From Clostridiales bacterium (GTDB lineage Bacteria; Bacillota; Clostridia; Christensenellales; Aristaeellaceae): a stretch of DNA of 64,000 nucleotides. The position numbers and the translations under genes are program-made. The notes beneath the pieces are model-generated. The model had not been told where the DNA came from. It saw only the letters and a program-made list of their open reading frames with translations, and did no database searches. Positions 55,265 through 63,882 of the stretch are shown here, one piece after another. The stretch spans positions 21,059 to 85,058 of the forward strand of contig SVGP01000012.1 of NCBI GenBank assembly GCA_015056255.1, read 5' to 3'. The first letter of the stretch is position 1. Every line of letters begins with the position of its first letter.

Positions 55265-57802
55265 TTATTCAGACTTCTTGTACTCGGCGGACAGGTCGTT
55301 GTTGTTGGCAGCAACGAACTCGGCCCACTCAGCGTCGGTGTAATTGACTTCCATATATCTCATTCCGCCGAAGCCCATGAAGGTGTGCTCGTCGTTGGAG
55401 AAGTAGGAGAACTTGGCGCCCAGGAAGGATCCGCCGCCGTCAGCGATGAGCATTACGGAACGGGACTCCTTGATGGTAAGCTCTTCAAGAGCGGAGAGGA
55501 TGATCAGGCGGGTCTCAACGGGAGCAAAGCCAGCGCCCCAGTTGTAGGTGTGAGCCTGATTCTCGGTGGCGGCCAGGCCGTTCAGGCAGAAGTACCAGTT
55601 CTGAACAGGCATGGTGATGGTCTCGCCAGCGCCCTCGTAATCACCCTCGGGCAGAGTCAGGGTCAGGTCGATAGCGGAAGTATCCCAGTACATGTGATAG
55701 TTGAGGTCATCATCGGGGTTGACGAAAGCGCCAATGATGTCGAAGGGGTTGAAGGCGTTGCCGGAGAAGCCGTAGCCGAAACCGATCTGGGTTGCGCCAG
55801 TACGGAAGGCTTCAGCCCACTGAGCGCCGGCAGAAGCGTCGAATACGATGTCAATCTTATCTTCGAGCTCGGTGCCAACGGTCAGGCCGTCAAGAACTTC
55901 CTGGAGATACGTAGCGCGGAAGCGCTGCTTATCGGTGTCAGAGGAAGAACCGTAGATGAGGGTGATGTTCTTGGAGGGATCATAGCCATACTTGTCGGGA
56001 TCGGCGAGCAGGATGGCGATGGCGTCCTTCATCTTCTGCTTGGCAACTTCGGGGTTGTAGCCGGTGAGGGTTTCGTAGGCTTCTTCGGTGTCCATACCGG
56101 TCAGATCGCCAGTGGACCAGTAGCCTTCCTCATCCTGAGTGTAGCCATAAGCGCGAAGGATGCCTTCCTTGGCGATGGTGGCGTTGCGGTACTGACCGCC
56201 GTCTTCGAGCTCAGGAGAGTTCTCAATGTCATAGTAGTAGGCAACGTTCAGAAGGCCGAAGCAGGGAACGGAAGAGCCGGGCCAGATCTTCTCAACGATG
56301 TCAGAACGGTTGAGGGCGAGGTTGAACGCATGACGGAATTCCTGGATGGCCAGGATGCCGTTGTTGTGCTCGCTCTCCTTCAGCTTGGACAGGTCAGAGA
56401 ACAGCTGCATGCCGAAGGTGCCGGTGGAGGTGGAGGTGAAGTAAACATACTTGGAATCGAGGTATTCGGCAACGTTCTCGGTCTGCAGAGAAGCGTCGTC
56501 GTAGGAGCCGTTCAGGAAGCCCATCCACTTGGTGGAGAACTCTTCAACCTTGCGGCAGTTGATCGCGGAAATGTTGTACTGGTTCTTGTACTGCTCAAGG
56601 TTCCAGCCGTACCAGTTCTCGTTCTTAACGAGCTTGTAGTGGGAGCCGGCTTCGAACTCGACGAGCTTGTAGGGACCCCAGCTGGCAGTGGTCTCGAGGG
56701 AGGAGTTGTAGTTGGAGGTCCAGAGGGTCGCGCCGTTTGCGGGAGCGATCTTGCAGGCCTCATACAGATCCTTCTTAACGAGGGGCAGGCTGGAGAAGTA
56801 GTAAGGAGCCCATACGGACAGGCTGCCGTCTTCCTTCAGGAAGGAGTAGGCCTTGTCCAGGCAGATAACAACAGCGTTCTCCTCGGGGATGGCGTAGATA
56901 CCGACATTCTCCCAAGCGACGTCGCGGTTGGTGTTCTCAACGTAAATGGTCGCATCGTAGCCGCCGTTGGGCTCGAGGTAAGGACCATAGTTCTGATACA
57001 GGAAAGCGCCGGAGCAAGCGTCAACAGCAGCGCCGGAAGCCCAAGCGTCAGCGGTGTCGTATACAGTCTCATCGGCGATGGATACGTACTCGGGGCAGAG
57101 GTTACCTTCGGCGTCGGTGTATCCATTGGTGCCCCACATGTTCCACATGTTGACGTATACAGTCTCGCCAGCGTCTACGGCAGCCTGAACGGAAGCATAG
57201 CCCAGAGAACCGAGGGTCTCGTAGGTGCCTTCTTCATTCTGATTGAAGTAGATCTTGGAGTTTTTGATCATCAGGGTATCATAGTAGGTGTTGGCGCGGA
57301 AGTTCATGAAAGCGGGATCGAGGAGTTCCTTCATGGAATACTCGAAGTCCTCAGCGGTGATGGCAGAGCCGTCGTCCCACTTAAGGTCGTCGCGAAGGGT
57401 GATCTTCCAGGCGTAGCCGCCTTCGGCCTTCTGCTCTTCAGTGTAGCCCCACTTGGCGTCTACGGAAGAAGTAACGTCTTCCAGCTTAGTGGCAGCAGAG
57501 TAGTTGGTGGTGTAAGCACCGGGAACGATGCCGTCCTTGTTGATGGAGCCGTCATCGTTGAATTTCTTGTCATCTTCGAACTTGTAATCATACTCGAAGA
57601 AGGAAGAACCGATGTAGCTCATGATCTGAGTATCATTGTTGTCCGCGTAGGTGAACTCGTTCCAGTTGCTGGGCATAACGGAAGTAGTGGTGTTATACTC
57701 CGCCTGCTTCAAAGCAACCTGCTCAGCAGACACGGTGAACATGCTCATGCTAAGCATAAGGCACAGTACAACCGCGAGAACAGACTTCAGGTTTTTGTTC
57801 AT
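55265..57802 (-). CDS. oppA: Extracellular solute-binding protein, family 5 (OppA-type), enlarged
   Basis: An 845-residue binding protein; family 5 members have about 500-600. The start is ATG 57802 behind GGAGGG. Signal peptide about 1-28 (MNKNLKS, hydrophobic core, cleavage near VSA-EQ) without a clear lipobox cysteine, which is unusual in a Gram-positive-type cell. Family landmarks: WKITLRDDLKWDDGSAITAEDFEYSMK, the WGPYKLVEFEAGSHYKLVKNENWYGWN stretch and the AFNLALNRSDIVEKI helix. Extra residues sit mainly in about 190-330 (TYETLGSLGYASVQAAVDAG and following). It is the first gene of the oppA-B-C-D-F unit. The ligand could be peptides or, given the neighbouring GH2 gene, oligosaccharides. 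Confidence 0.93.
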   Translation of the reverse strand: MNKNLKSVLAVVLCLMLSMSMFTVSAEQVALKQAEYNTTTSVMPSNWNEFTYADNNDTQIMSYIGSSFFEYDYKFEDDKKFNDDGSINKDGIVPGAYTTNYSAATKLEDVTSSVDAKWGYTEEQKAEGGYAWKITLRDDLKWDDGSAITAEDFEYSMKELLDPAFMNFRANTYYDTLMIKNSKIYFNQNEEGTYETLGSLGYASVQAAVDAGETVYVNMWNMWGTNGYTDAEGNLCPEYVSIADETVYDTADAWASGAAVDACSGAFLYQNYGPYLEPNGGYDATIYVENTNRDVAWENVGIYAIPEENAVVICLDKAYSFLKEDGSLSVWAPYYFSSLPLVKKDLYEACKIAPANGATLWTSNYNSSLETTASWGPYKLVEFEAGSHYKLVKNENWYGWNLEQYKNQYNISAINCRKVEEFSTKWMGFLNGSYDDASLQTENVAEYLDSKYVYFTSTSTGTFGMQLFSDLSKLKESEHNNGILAIQEFRHAFNLALNRSDIVEKIWPGSSVPCFGLLNVAYYYDIENSPELEDGGQYRNATIAKEGILRAYGYTQDEEGYWSTGDLTGMDTEEAYETLTGYNPEVAKQKMKDAIAILLADPDKYGYDPSKNITLIYGSSSDTDKQRFRATYLQEVLDGLTVGTELEDKIDIVFDASAGAQWAEAFRTGATQIGFGYGFSGNAFNPFDIIGAFVNPDDDLNYHMYWDTSAIDLTLTLPEGDYEGAGETITMPVQNWYFCLNGLAATENQAHTYNWGAGFAPVETRLIILSALEELTIKESRSVMLIADGGGSFLGAKFSYFSNDEHTFMGFGGMRYMEVNYTDAEWAEFVAANNNDLSAEYKKSE

Positions 57803-57898
57803 GGTGTGTCCCTCCATATTATTTTTCTTTATTTCAGTAAACTTTTTTATAATTCATAACGACAGCAATCTGATCGTTATGATAAAAAGCTACATGAA

Positions 57899-57942
57899 TA
57901 TAAAGCATAACAGATTATAGCATGCTTTATAACACACGTCAA
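57899..57942 (-). promoter_or_regulatory. oppA promoter with an inverted repeat around the -10
   Basis: On the minus strand TTGACG (57942-57937), a 17-base spacer, TATAAT (57919-57914). The 10-base arms TATAAAGCAT and ATGCTTTATA (57899-57908 and 57922-57931) sit symmetrically on both sides of the -10, as expected for a repressor site. In the 5' untranslated part ATAACGA/TCGTTAT form another small hairpin (57857-57880). Confidence 0.75.
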
Positions 57943-58061
57943 CCGTTACAAGTAAAAGTTTTAACAGATAGTTGTAAATTACAGTATTCAGTTAATCCAT
58001 CCATAAATCCATGCGAAGCGAACGCTCTCCCGCTTCACACTAGGCAAACAAAAATTCATTA

Positions 58062-58090
58062 TGTACAATTCATGCCGGATCGATTATAAT
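58062..58090 (+). promoter_or_regulatory. Promoter of the GH2 gene
   Basis: TGTACA (58062-58067), a 17-base spacer, TATAAT (58085-58090), 53 bases before the start. The -35 is weak (4 of 6). The rest of the 57943-58061 gap shows no gene. Confidence 0.55.
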
Positions 58091-58142
58091 AGAAGAAACA
58101 GAATCGCGTTCTGCGATAAAAATACATAAGAGGAATAATAAT

Positions 58143-60584
58143 ATGAAAAAAATTGCGTTGGGTCAATGGAAAGTGATGGCTTCCCTCCCCTATCAGGCGG
58201 ATTTTTCATCGTATATCAAGGAAGGTATTTTGATAAACCCTGCGACCAATCTGGTTCCGTGGATCGATGCGTCCGTTCCTGGCAGTATTTACCGGGATCT
58301 CATAAAAGCAGGCTATATTGAAGACCCCTATTTCGACAAAAATTCGCTCCACGCGGAATGGGTTGCGGGTCGCTGGTGGACGTACAGATCCGTTTTTACT
58401 GTAAACGAAGATCAGCTGAAAAAGCCCCTTTTGCTCCGCTTTGAAGGAATCGATTATTCCGCGCAGATTTACGTAAACGGCCAAAAAGCAGGAAGACACG
58501 AAGGCATGTACATCCCCTTTGAATGCATCATCAATGATTTTGTACATGCAGGCGAAAACACGCTTGTGTGCGTTCTTGAGCATGCGCCGATTTGCGACCC
58601 GCAGCCCGGTTATACTTCAAAAACGCGCTATCTCAAGGCGCGGTTCAATTACAAATGGGATTTTGCCGCCCGCGTAATGGATCTGGGGCTTTATGGCCCC
58701 GTTACGATCACGTCCTATGAAGCCGCCCGCATCAGGCACAGCTTTGTGCGCCCCGTATTGGAAGGCAGTCAGTGGAAGGTGCGCTTCCATGCAGAGGCGG
58801 AAGCGTTTTCTAATATCGATGCACAGCTTGCGTTTTCAATACAATTAAACACCGAAAAGGGCATTATCCCTTTCCATTTTGAAAAGGAAGTCTCCCTTTC
58901 AAAGGGCATAAACGAGATTTCTCATGAAATCGCGCTGGGCGATGCAGCCCCGCTTCTCTGGTGGCCGAACGGCTACGGCGATCAGCCCCTTTCAAGCGCT
59001 TCCATTGCCATTCATATAAACGGAGAAACCGACGATTGTGTTTCGCATAATGTCGGCTTCAGAACCCTTGAATTCATCCACGCAGACGGCCGCGGGGACG
59101 CGCTTAAATACCTTGTGGTCATAAACGGAAAGCGCATTTATCTAAAGGGCACCAACATGGTTCCGCTCGACTGCATGCATCTTACGGATGAAAATGAAAT
59201 CGACATTAAACTCAAGGCGGTAAAGGACGCAAACGTCAATTACCTCAGAATTTGGGGCGGCGGGCACATCGAAAGCGAAGCCTACTACCGCGCAGCGGAC
59301 AAATACGGCCTTATGATCCTTCAGGAATTCACAATGTCCTCCTCCGGCTGCGACGACGTGCCTTCGAGAAATCCAGAATTCCTGAAGCTTCTGAAATCGG
59401 CAGCTGTCCACAATGTAAAACGGCTTCGAAACCATGTTTCCCTCACCTTCATGGACGGCGGAAACGAGCTGACCGACTGGCGGTATATGGACAGAGAAGA
59501 TCACGAAGGGCATCCGGCGACGTTTGAAGATCCGACCCTTCAGATGCTAAAGGAAATCGTAGATGCTTACGCGCCCGACATTCAGATGCTGCCCTCCTCC
59601 GCCTCCGGCCCGAACGCCCTTTACAAGATGGGCGACACGGGAAACAACCACGATGTGCACGGCCCGTGGGGCTATATGGGTCCGTATAAGCACTACGAAT
59701 ATTACGATGCATCCGACTCCATCATCCACGGAGAATTCGGCTGCGGCGGCATATCGGGTATGCAGCAGATCGAAAAAATCTTTAAGCCCGAGGACAGAAA
59801 GCTTTTTACAATCGAAGAAAACCGCGCCTGGGCGCACCACTCGGGCGGCTGGGATTCCTACAGCATGCGCGAGCGCACGATGTTCGGCGATCTTAAGCAC
59901 ATTCCGCTCGAAGACTACATCAAGGTCAATCAGTTTGTGCAGGCGGAAAGCCTTCGCTATTCGCTTGAATCCAACCGCAGAAGGCAGTGGAAAAACGTAG
60001 GCCAGATGACCTGGCAGTTCAACGAGCCGTGGCCGAATGTGCAGTGTTCAAACGTTTTGGAATACTACGGCGGCAAAAAGCTCGGCTATTACGCTATCAA
60101 GGAAGCGTACGAAAGCGTTCTTACAAGCCTTAAATACAAAAAACTTTTCTATACGGCGGGCGAAAAATTCGAATCGGAAATCTGGCTCATTAACGACAAA
60201 CCGGACGCCGATTACACAATCGAATACACCGCTAATTCAGAAGACGGAAAAACGCTGTCTTCCGGAAAATTCGAAGGATGCGCCAGAGAGGATGTTTCCT
60301 TTAAAATCGGCGATATCGCTATTGACCTGCCAAGCGATATCACGGGAAGCTTCACCGTTTCCATTAAAACCAAATGCGGCGAATTCGAAAAAACAAAAAT
60401 GTACCTTTTCCTGATTGCCGACCTTGAAATCCCGGTCGAGCTTACTGAAGAAGACAAAAAACGGCTTGAAATCTTCAAAAAACGCGGCGCGTCCAATCCC
60501 TTTGACGCAAAGAAGGCAAGCTACAAATCCGTCATAAGGTTTGTTGACAAGTGGTATGATATGATCGGCGGAACCCGGGACTGA
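58143..60584 (+). CDS. Glycoside hydrolase family 2, beta-mannosidase-like
   Basis: An 813-residue GH2 enzyme with no signal peptide, so it acts in the cytoplasm. A sugar-binding N-terminal domain (about 10-200, with VPGSIYRDLIKAGYIEDPY and the WWTYRSVF strand) and an immunoglobulin-like domain precede the TIM barrel (about 320-640). The acid/base glutamate is in MDGGNELTDW and the nucleophile in HGEFGCGG; NYLRIWGGG and QEFTMSSSGCD are typical of beta-mannosidases (ManB/ManA5 type). It would release mannose from short beta-mannosides. It diverges from oppA, so the importer may supply its substrate. AGAGGAA precedes the ATG. Confidence 0.9.
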   Translation: MKKIALGQWKVMASLPYQADFSSYIKEGILINPATNLVPWIDASVPGSIYRDLIKAGYIEDPYFDKNSLHAEWVAGRWWTYRSVFTVNEDQLKKPLLLRFEGIDYSAQIYVNGQKAGRHEGMYIPFECIINDFVHAGENTLVCVLEHAPICDPQPGYTSKTRYLKARFNYKWDFAARVMDLGLYGPVTITSYEAARIRHSFVRPVLEGSQWKVRFHAEAEAFSNIDAQLAFSIQLNTEKGIIPFHFEKEVSLSKGINEISHEIALGDAAPLLWWPNGYGDQPLSSASIAIHINGETDDCVSHNVGFRTLEFIHADGRGDALKYLVVINGKRIYLKGTNMVPLDCMHLTDENEIDIKLKAVKDANVNYLRIWGGGHIESEAYYRAADKYGLMILQEFTMSSSGCDDVPSRNPEFLKLLKSAAVHNVKRLRNHVSLTFMDGGNELTDWRYMDREDHEGHPATFEDPTLQMLKEIVDAYAPDIQMLPSSASGPNALYKMGDTGNNHDVHGPWGYMGPYKHYEYYDASDSIIHGEFGCGGISGMQQIEKIFKPEDRKLFTIEENRAWAHHSGGWDSYSMRERTMFGDLKHIPLEDYIKVNQFVQAESLRYSLESNRRRQWKNVGQMTWQFNEPWPNVQCSNVLEYYGGKKLGYYAIKEAYESVLTSLKYKKLFYTAGEKFESEIWLINDKPDADYTIEYTANSEDGKTLSSGKFEGCAREDVSFKIGDIAIDLPSDITGSFTVSIKTKCGEFEKTKMYLFLIADLEIPVELTEEDKKRLEIFKKRGASNPFDAKKASYKSVIRFVDKWYDMIGGTRD

Positions 60585-60630
60585 AATATACATGATTCTA
60601 TTTCCGTATGCGTCAGATGCCCGTAAAAAT

Positions 60631-60709
60631 GCGCGGGCGTGCAATGCACGCCCCTACAGTTTCATCATTATATAATAACGCAATGTAGGGGCGATCATTG
60701 ATCGCCCGC
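60631..60709. repeat. Dispersed 80-bp nested palindrome, copy 2
   Basis: GGGCGTGCAATGCACGCCCC and GGGGCGATCATTGATCGCCC hairpin arms, joined by CCTACA...TGTAGG. It is inverted relative to copy 1 and lies between two convergent genes. Confidence 0.85.
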
Positions 60710-60748
60710 ACTAATTTATTGACGATTATTCTTAATAATCCAATCGCT

Positions 60749-61894
60749 TTATCCCATCAGAAGCTTGTACGCATTATCCGCAACGACGCTTTCTTCATCC
60801 GCTTTGATAACAAAAATTTTCACCTTTGAATTTTCCGCGCTGATTTCAAACGCATTAGCGCGGTTTTTCTCCTCATCCATTTCGATGCCCATAAATGAAA
60901 GACCCGTCAGAATTTCGCGCCGCGTTTCCCAGTCGTTTTCGCCGATGCCCGCAGTGAACGCGATGGCGTCCGCGCCGCCCAGTTGGATGGCGTATGCGCC
61001 GATGTAATTTCGTACGCCCTCCACAAAGATATCAATGGCCAGTTTTGCGCGTTTGTTTCCTTCCGCGGCAGCTTTTCTGAGATCGCGCATGTCGCCGCTT
61101 AGGCCAGAAACGCCCTTTAAGCCGCCGGTCTTTTCAAAGCCTTTGAGGATGTCCTCATAAGCCATGCCCTCTTTCAGAAGATACGGCAGGATAAACGGGT
61201 CGATGTCTCCGTTTCGGCTCACATTCGTAACACCCACCTGCAGTGAAAGACCGAAGGAATTGTTTACGCTTTTTCCGTCCTCAATCGCGCAAAGCGAACT
61301 GCTGCCGCCCAAATGGCAGGAAATGATCTTTTTATAGTCCTTAAGCTTCCCGGCCACATAGCTGTGCGACGCGCCGTGATAGCCCATCTTCCTGACGCCA
61401 TACTTTTCATACCATTCGTAGGGCACGGAGTAAATATACCTTTTTTCAGGAATGGTTCTGTGAAACGCCGTTTCAAACGACGCGATGAGCCGTGCCTTGG
61501 GCGCAGCCTCCTGAAAGGCCTCAATTGCGCCAAGATATGCCGAATTATGAACAGGCGCAATCGAAAGGCCCTTTTTCATGGACGCAATCACGCTCGCGTC
61601 AATTTCATGAACGCCCGGGTATTCCTGCGCAAGCACCGCCTTGAACGCGACCACATCCGCCTTGTCCGCGCCGCCGATATCGTTTAAGAAAAGGTCTATG
61701 CCCTCCTTATAGGTGCGCGCCCTGGCGTGTTCATCAATTTTTTCATTGCCTTTATTGTCCTTAAACGAATAAATTGATCCGTTAATGTCCCCCACGCGCT
61801 CAACCTTACCCGTGGCCAGAACCGTCTTTTCGGGATAAATGTATACCTTGAACTTCAGCGACGTGCTCCCCGCGTTGCACACGATAATCTGCAT
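60749..61894 (-). CDS. Acetate kinase-family protein, divergent
   Basis: A 381-residue ASKHA-fold kinase of the acetate/propionate kinase family. Kept: NAGSTSLKF (phosphate 1), MGYHGASHSYV with the catalytic-site His, SRNGDIDP with the conserved Arg, SGLSGDMRDL and FTAGIGEN. Changed: the HRxVHGG stretch that carries the substrate-binding Arg reads AFKAVLAQEY, and the HLGNG phosphate motif reads HLGGS. No pta gene is adjacent. It may be a specialised carboxylate kinase rather than the housekeeping enzyme. Transcribed from a promoter mirrored to that of the nitroreductase. Confidence 0.85.
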   Translation of the reverse strand: MQIIVCNAGSTSLKFKVYIYPEKTVLATGKVERVGDINGSIYSFKDNKGNEKIDEHARARTYKEGIDLFLNDIGGADKADVVAFKAVLAQEYPGVHEIDASVIASMKKGLSIAPVHNSAYLGAIEAFQEAAPKARLIASFETAFHRTIPEKRYIYSVPYEWYEKYGVRKMGYHGASHSYVAGKLKDYKKIISCHLGGSSSLCAIEDGKSVNNSFGLSLQVGVTNVSRNGDIDPFILPYLLKEGMAYEDILKGFEKTGGLKGVSGLSGDMRDLRKAAAEGNKRAKLAIDIFVEGVRNYIGAYAIQLGGADAIAFTAGIGENDWETRREILTGLSFMGIEMDEEKNRANAFEISAENSKVKIFVIKADEESVVADNAYKLLMG

Positions 61895-61920
61895 ATTTGC
61901 AATCCTCCTTATATGATTTA

Positions 61921-61949
61921 AGTATACCAGTTCCGCTTCTTTTGCGCAA
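61921..61949 (-). promoter_or_regulatory. Promoter of the acetate-kinase-family gene
   Basis: On the minus strand TTGCGC (61949-61944), a 17-base spacer, TATACT (61926-61921). The ACTGGTATACT segment is an exact mirror of that in the + promoter. Confidence 0.7.
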
Positions 61950-61957
61950 TAAAAATC

Positions 61958-61986
61958 TTTACAGAAACATATTTGACTGGTATACT
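61958..61986 (+). promoter_or_regulatory. Promoter of the nitroreductase gene
   Basis: TTTACA (61958-61963), a 17-base spacer, TATACT (61981-61986), 22 bases before the start. ACTGGTATACT (61976-61986) mirrors AGTATACCAGT (61921-61931). Confidence 0.75.
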
Positions 61987-62008
61987 AAAGAAAAGGAGGG
62001 ATTATTAC

Positions 62009-62557
62009 ATGAACGAAGTTTTAAACGCCATCCGCGACCGCCGCTCCATCCGCGCATACACAGACGAGCCCGTAAGCAACGAGCACCTTGAAATTTTAAA
62101 AGCGGCTGCCGTTCAGTCGCCCAGCGCGCGCAACCTGCAGCCCTATCATTTCGCATTTGTATCTGACCCGGAAGTGCTGAAGGAATTCACTGCCGACGCC
62201 CAGACCGCGCTTGCCCGCCGCGAAAACGCCGGCGAACGAGTGAAGGATCCTTCCTACGACGTGCGCTACGCCGCTCCTCTGGTCGTATTTATCTTTGCCA
62301 CCATTCCCGGAAATTTCACCCTCGTCGACTGCGGCATTGCCTGCGAAAACCTTGCGCTGGCTGCGCACGATCTGGGCCTTGGCAGCGTGATTCTCGGCAT
62401 GCCCAGAGATATTTTCCACTGCGAATTTGCAGATAAATGGTATAATAAGCTTTGCCCGAATGAAAAGGGTGAATTCGCCATTGCCATCGCCATCGGCCAT
62501 CCCGCAGGAACGAAGGATGCGCATCCCGTTCGCGAAGGCCTGATTACTTCCATCTGA
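62009..62557 (+). CDS. Nitroreductase family FMN-dependent oxidoreductase
   Basis: A 182-residue nitroreductase-fold flavoenzyme. FMN-site landmarks: the N-terminal RRSIRAYTDEPV, QSPSARNLQPYHF, the D-G-xxCENLALAAHDLGLGSVI helix, and the late AIAIGHPAG. Such enzymes reduce nitroaromatics, quinones or flavins with NAD(P)H; the physiological substrate is not known. The start ATG 62009 follows AAGGAGGG. The GNAT gene follows after 16 bases, so they may share a transcript. Confidence 0.93.
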   Translation: MNEVLNAIRDRRSIRAYTDEPVSNEHLEILKAAAVQSPSARNLQPYHFAFVSDPEVLKEFTADAQTALARRENAGERVKDPSYDVRYAAPLVVFIFATIPGNFTLVDCGIACENLALAAHDLGLGSVILGMPRDIFHCEFADKWYNKLCPNEKGEFAIAIAIGHPAGTKDAHPVREGLITSI

Positions 62558-62573
62558 AAGGACGTATTCCATC

Positions 62574-63712
62574 ATGATTGAATACCGCTATGCGTCAGAC
62601 GAACACCGCCGTGACGTGATCGATTTTATCAACTACGTATTCTCCCAGGCCGCCTGCCCCCACGATTTTAAAACGCTGATCCCGAAGGTATACGCCGACG
62701 GACGCGGATACGCAGACATCCATGCCATTGTACTTGAAGATAATTATGTTCGCGGCGTGGTTGCGCAGCTTCCTAACGAATTTACTTACGGCGGAAGGAA
62801 ATTAAAAACCGGCTACATCGGCTCCGTTTCCACCTACAAATACTCCCGCGGCAGCGGCTACATGATCAAGCTCATGGAGATGCAGGCCGAAAACGCAGTT
62901 AAACAGGGTATCGACGTTATGCTTCTTGGCGGACAGAGACAGAGATACGAATATTATGGCTACTCTCCCATTGGCGGACAATACCGCTATGATTTCGTCC
63001 ATGCCAATATCCACACGGCTTAAAGGACGTTTGCTCCGAAGGCATCGAGTTTATTCCCTTCAAGGACGCCTGCTCCTGCGAAATCGACTGCGCTTACGCC
63101 ATTTATGAAAAGCAGCCCGTGACCGGCGGTCGTCCCCGCGAGGATTTCGAGATCATCTTATCCAGCTGGAACTGCACGCCCTATATCGTGAAAAAAGACG
63201 GCGAAGTCAAAGGCTACATCGTTTCAAACGGCCCCGAAGGCATCGGCGAAATGACGCTTTCCTGCTCCTGCCTTGTTAAACCCGTGATCAAGGCATGGTT
63301 TGAACGCTTTGGAATCCGTCGTCTGAGCGTTGTGTGCGCTTCCTACGACGCTAAACTCAACCGCGAGCTCGCCTCCTTCTCTGAAAGCTACAACTTAACC
63401 GCAGGTTTCCACGCAAGGGTTGTAAACCTTAAAAATGTGCTTGAAGCCACGATGGCGCTTAAGAAAGAAACCCTCGGTCTTAAAGACGGCGAAATGGTTC
63501 TTCAGATGGACGAGGAAAAACCGCTCATCGTAAAAGTAGAAAACGGCGAAATCAGCGTAAGCGAAACAGACGCAGAACCCGCCATCAAGCTTGATCGCTT
63601 GACTATGCAGCAGTTCCTCTTCGGCTATAATCGCTTTACGTCTCCCGATGCAAAAGCCCCCGAAGGCTGGCTGCCTCTTCCCCTCCACCTGTACTCGGCG
63701 GATCATTTCTAA
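62574..63712 (+). pseudogene. GNAT acetyltransferase with SCP2-like C-terminal domain, frameshifted
   Basis: The N-terminal part (62574-63023) is a GNAT acetyltransferase (IEYRYASDEHRRDVIDFINY, then GYIGSVSTYKYSRGSGYMIKLM as the CoA loop). It ends in a stop at 63021-63023. The next reading frame continues without a break from about 63005 (HGLKDVCSEGIEFIPFKD) to 63712, with a second GNAT-like part and an SCP2-like sterol-carrier domain (MALKKETLGLKDGEMVLQMDEE). One missing base near 63009-63016, for example in ATCCAC, would explain the break. The intact protein would be about 380 residues, like the Eis-type group. Either a recent mutation or a sequencing error. Confidence 0.85.
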
Positions 63713-63740
63713 ATAACAGAAAGCATAGAATTTATCAATA

Positions 63741-63820
63741 GCGCGGGCGTGCAATGCACGCCCCTACTCGATGACTTAGATTCATCACATAATGTAGGGG
63801 CGATCATTGATCGCCCGCGC
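63741..63820. repeat. Dispersed 80-bp nested palindrome, copy 3
   Basis: Same orientation as copy 2: GCGCGGGCGTGCAATGCACG arm, CCTAC, a 26-base unique centre, TGTAGGGGCGATCATTGATC arm ending in CGCCCGCGC. It lies between two convergent genes. Confidence 0.87.
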
Positions 63821-63828
63821 TTTTTATA

Positions 63829-63862
63829 TAAAAAACGCAGCGCATCAAAAGATACGCTGCGT
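63829..63862 (-). terminator. Terminator of tuf
   Basis: ACGCAGCG/CGCTGCGT with an inner ATC/GAT pairing, followed on the minus strand by six T. Confidence 0.88.
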
Positions 63863-63882
63863 GAAAGAAATATTCTTTTTAA

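Noticed and set aside
55385..57859. An 824-codon open frame opposite oppA
   Set aside because: It has no ribosome site, gives Val/Gly-rich low-quality protein, and mirrors the codon bias of oppA, which has a signal peptide and family motifs. It is a shadow frame.
60631..63820. The palindromic repeats as a CRISPR or transposon end pair
   Set aside because: Copies are 3 kb apart with ordinary genes between them, have no regular spacers, no cas genes and no transposase.
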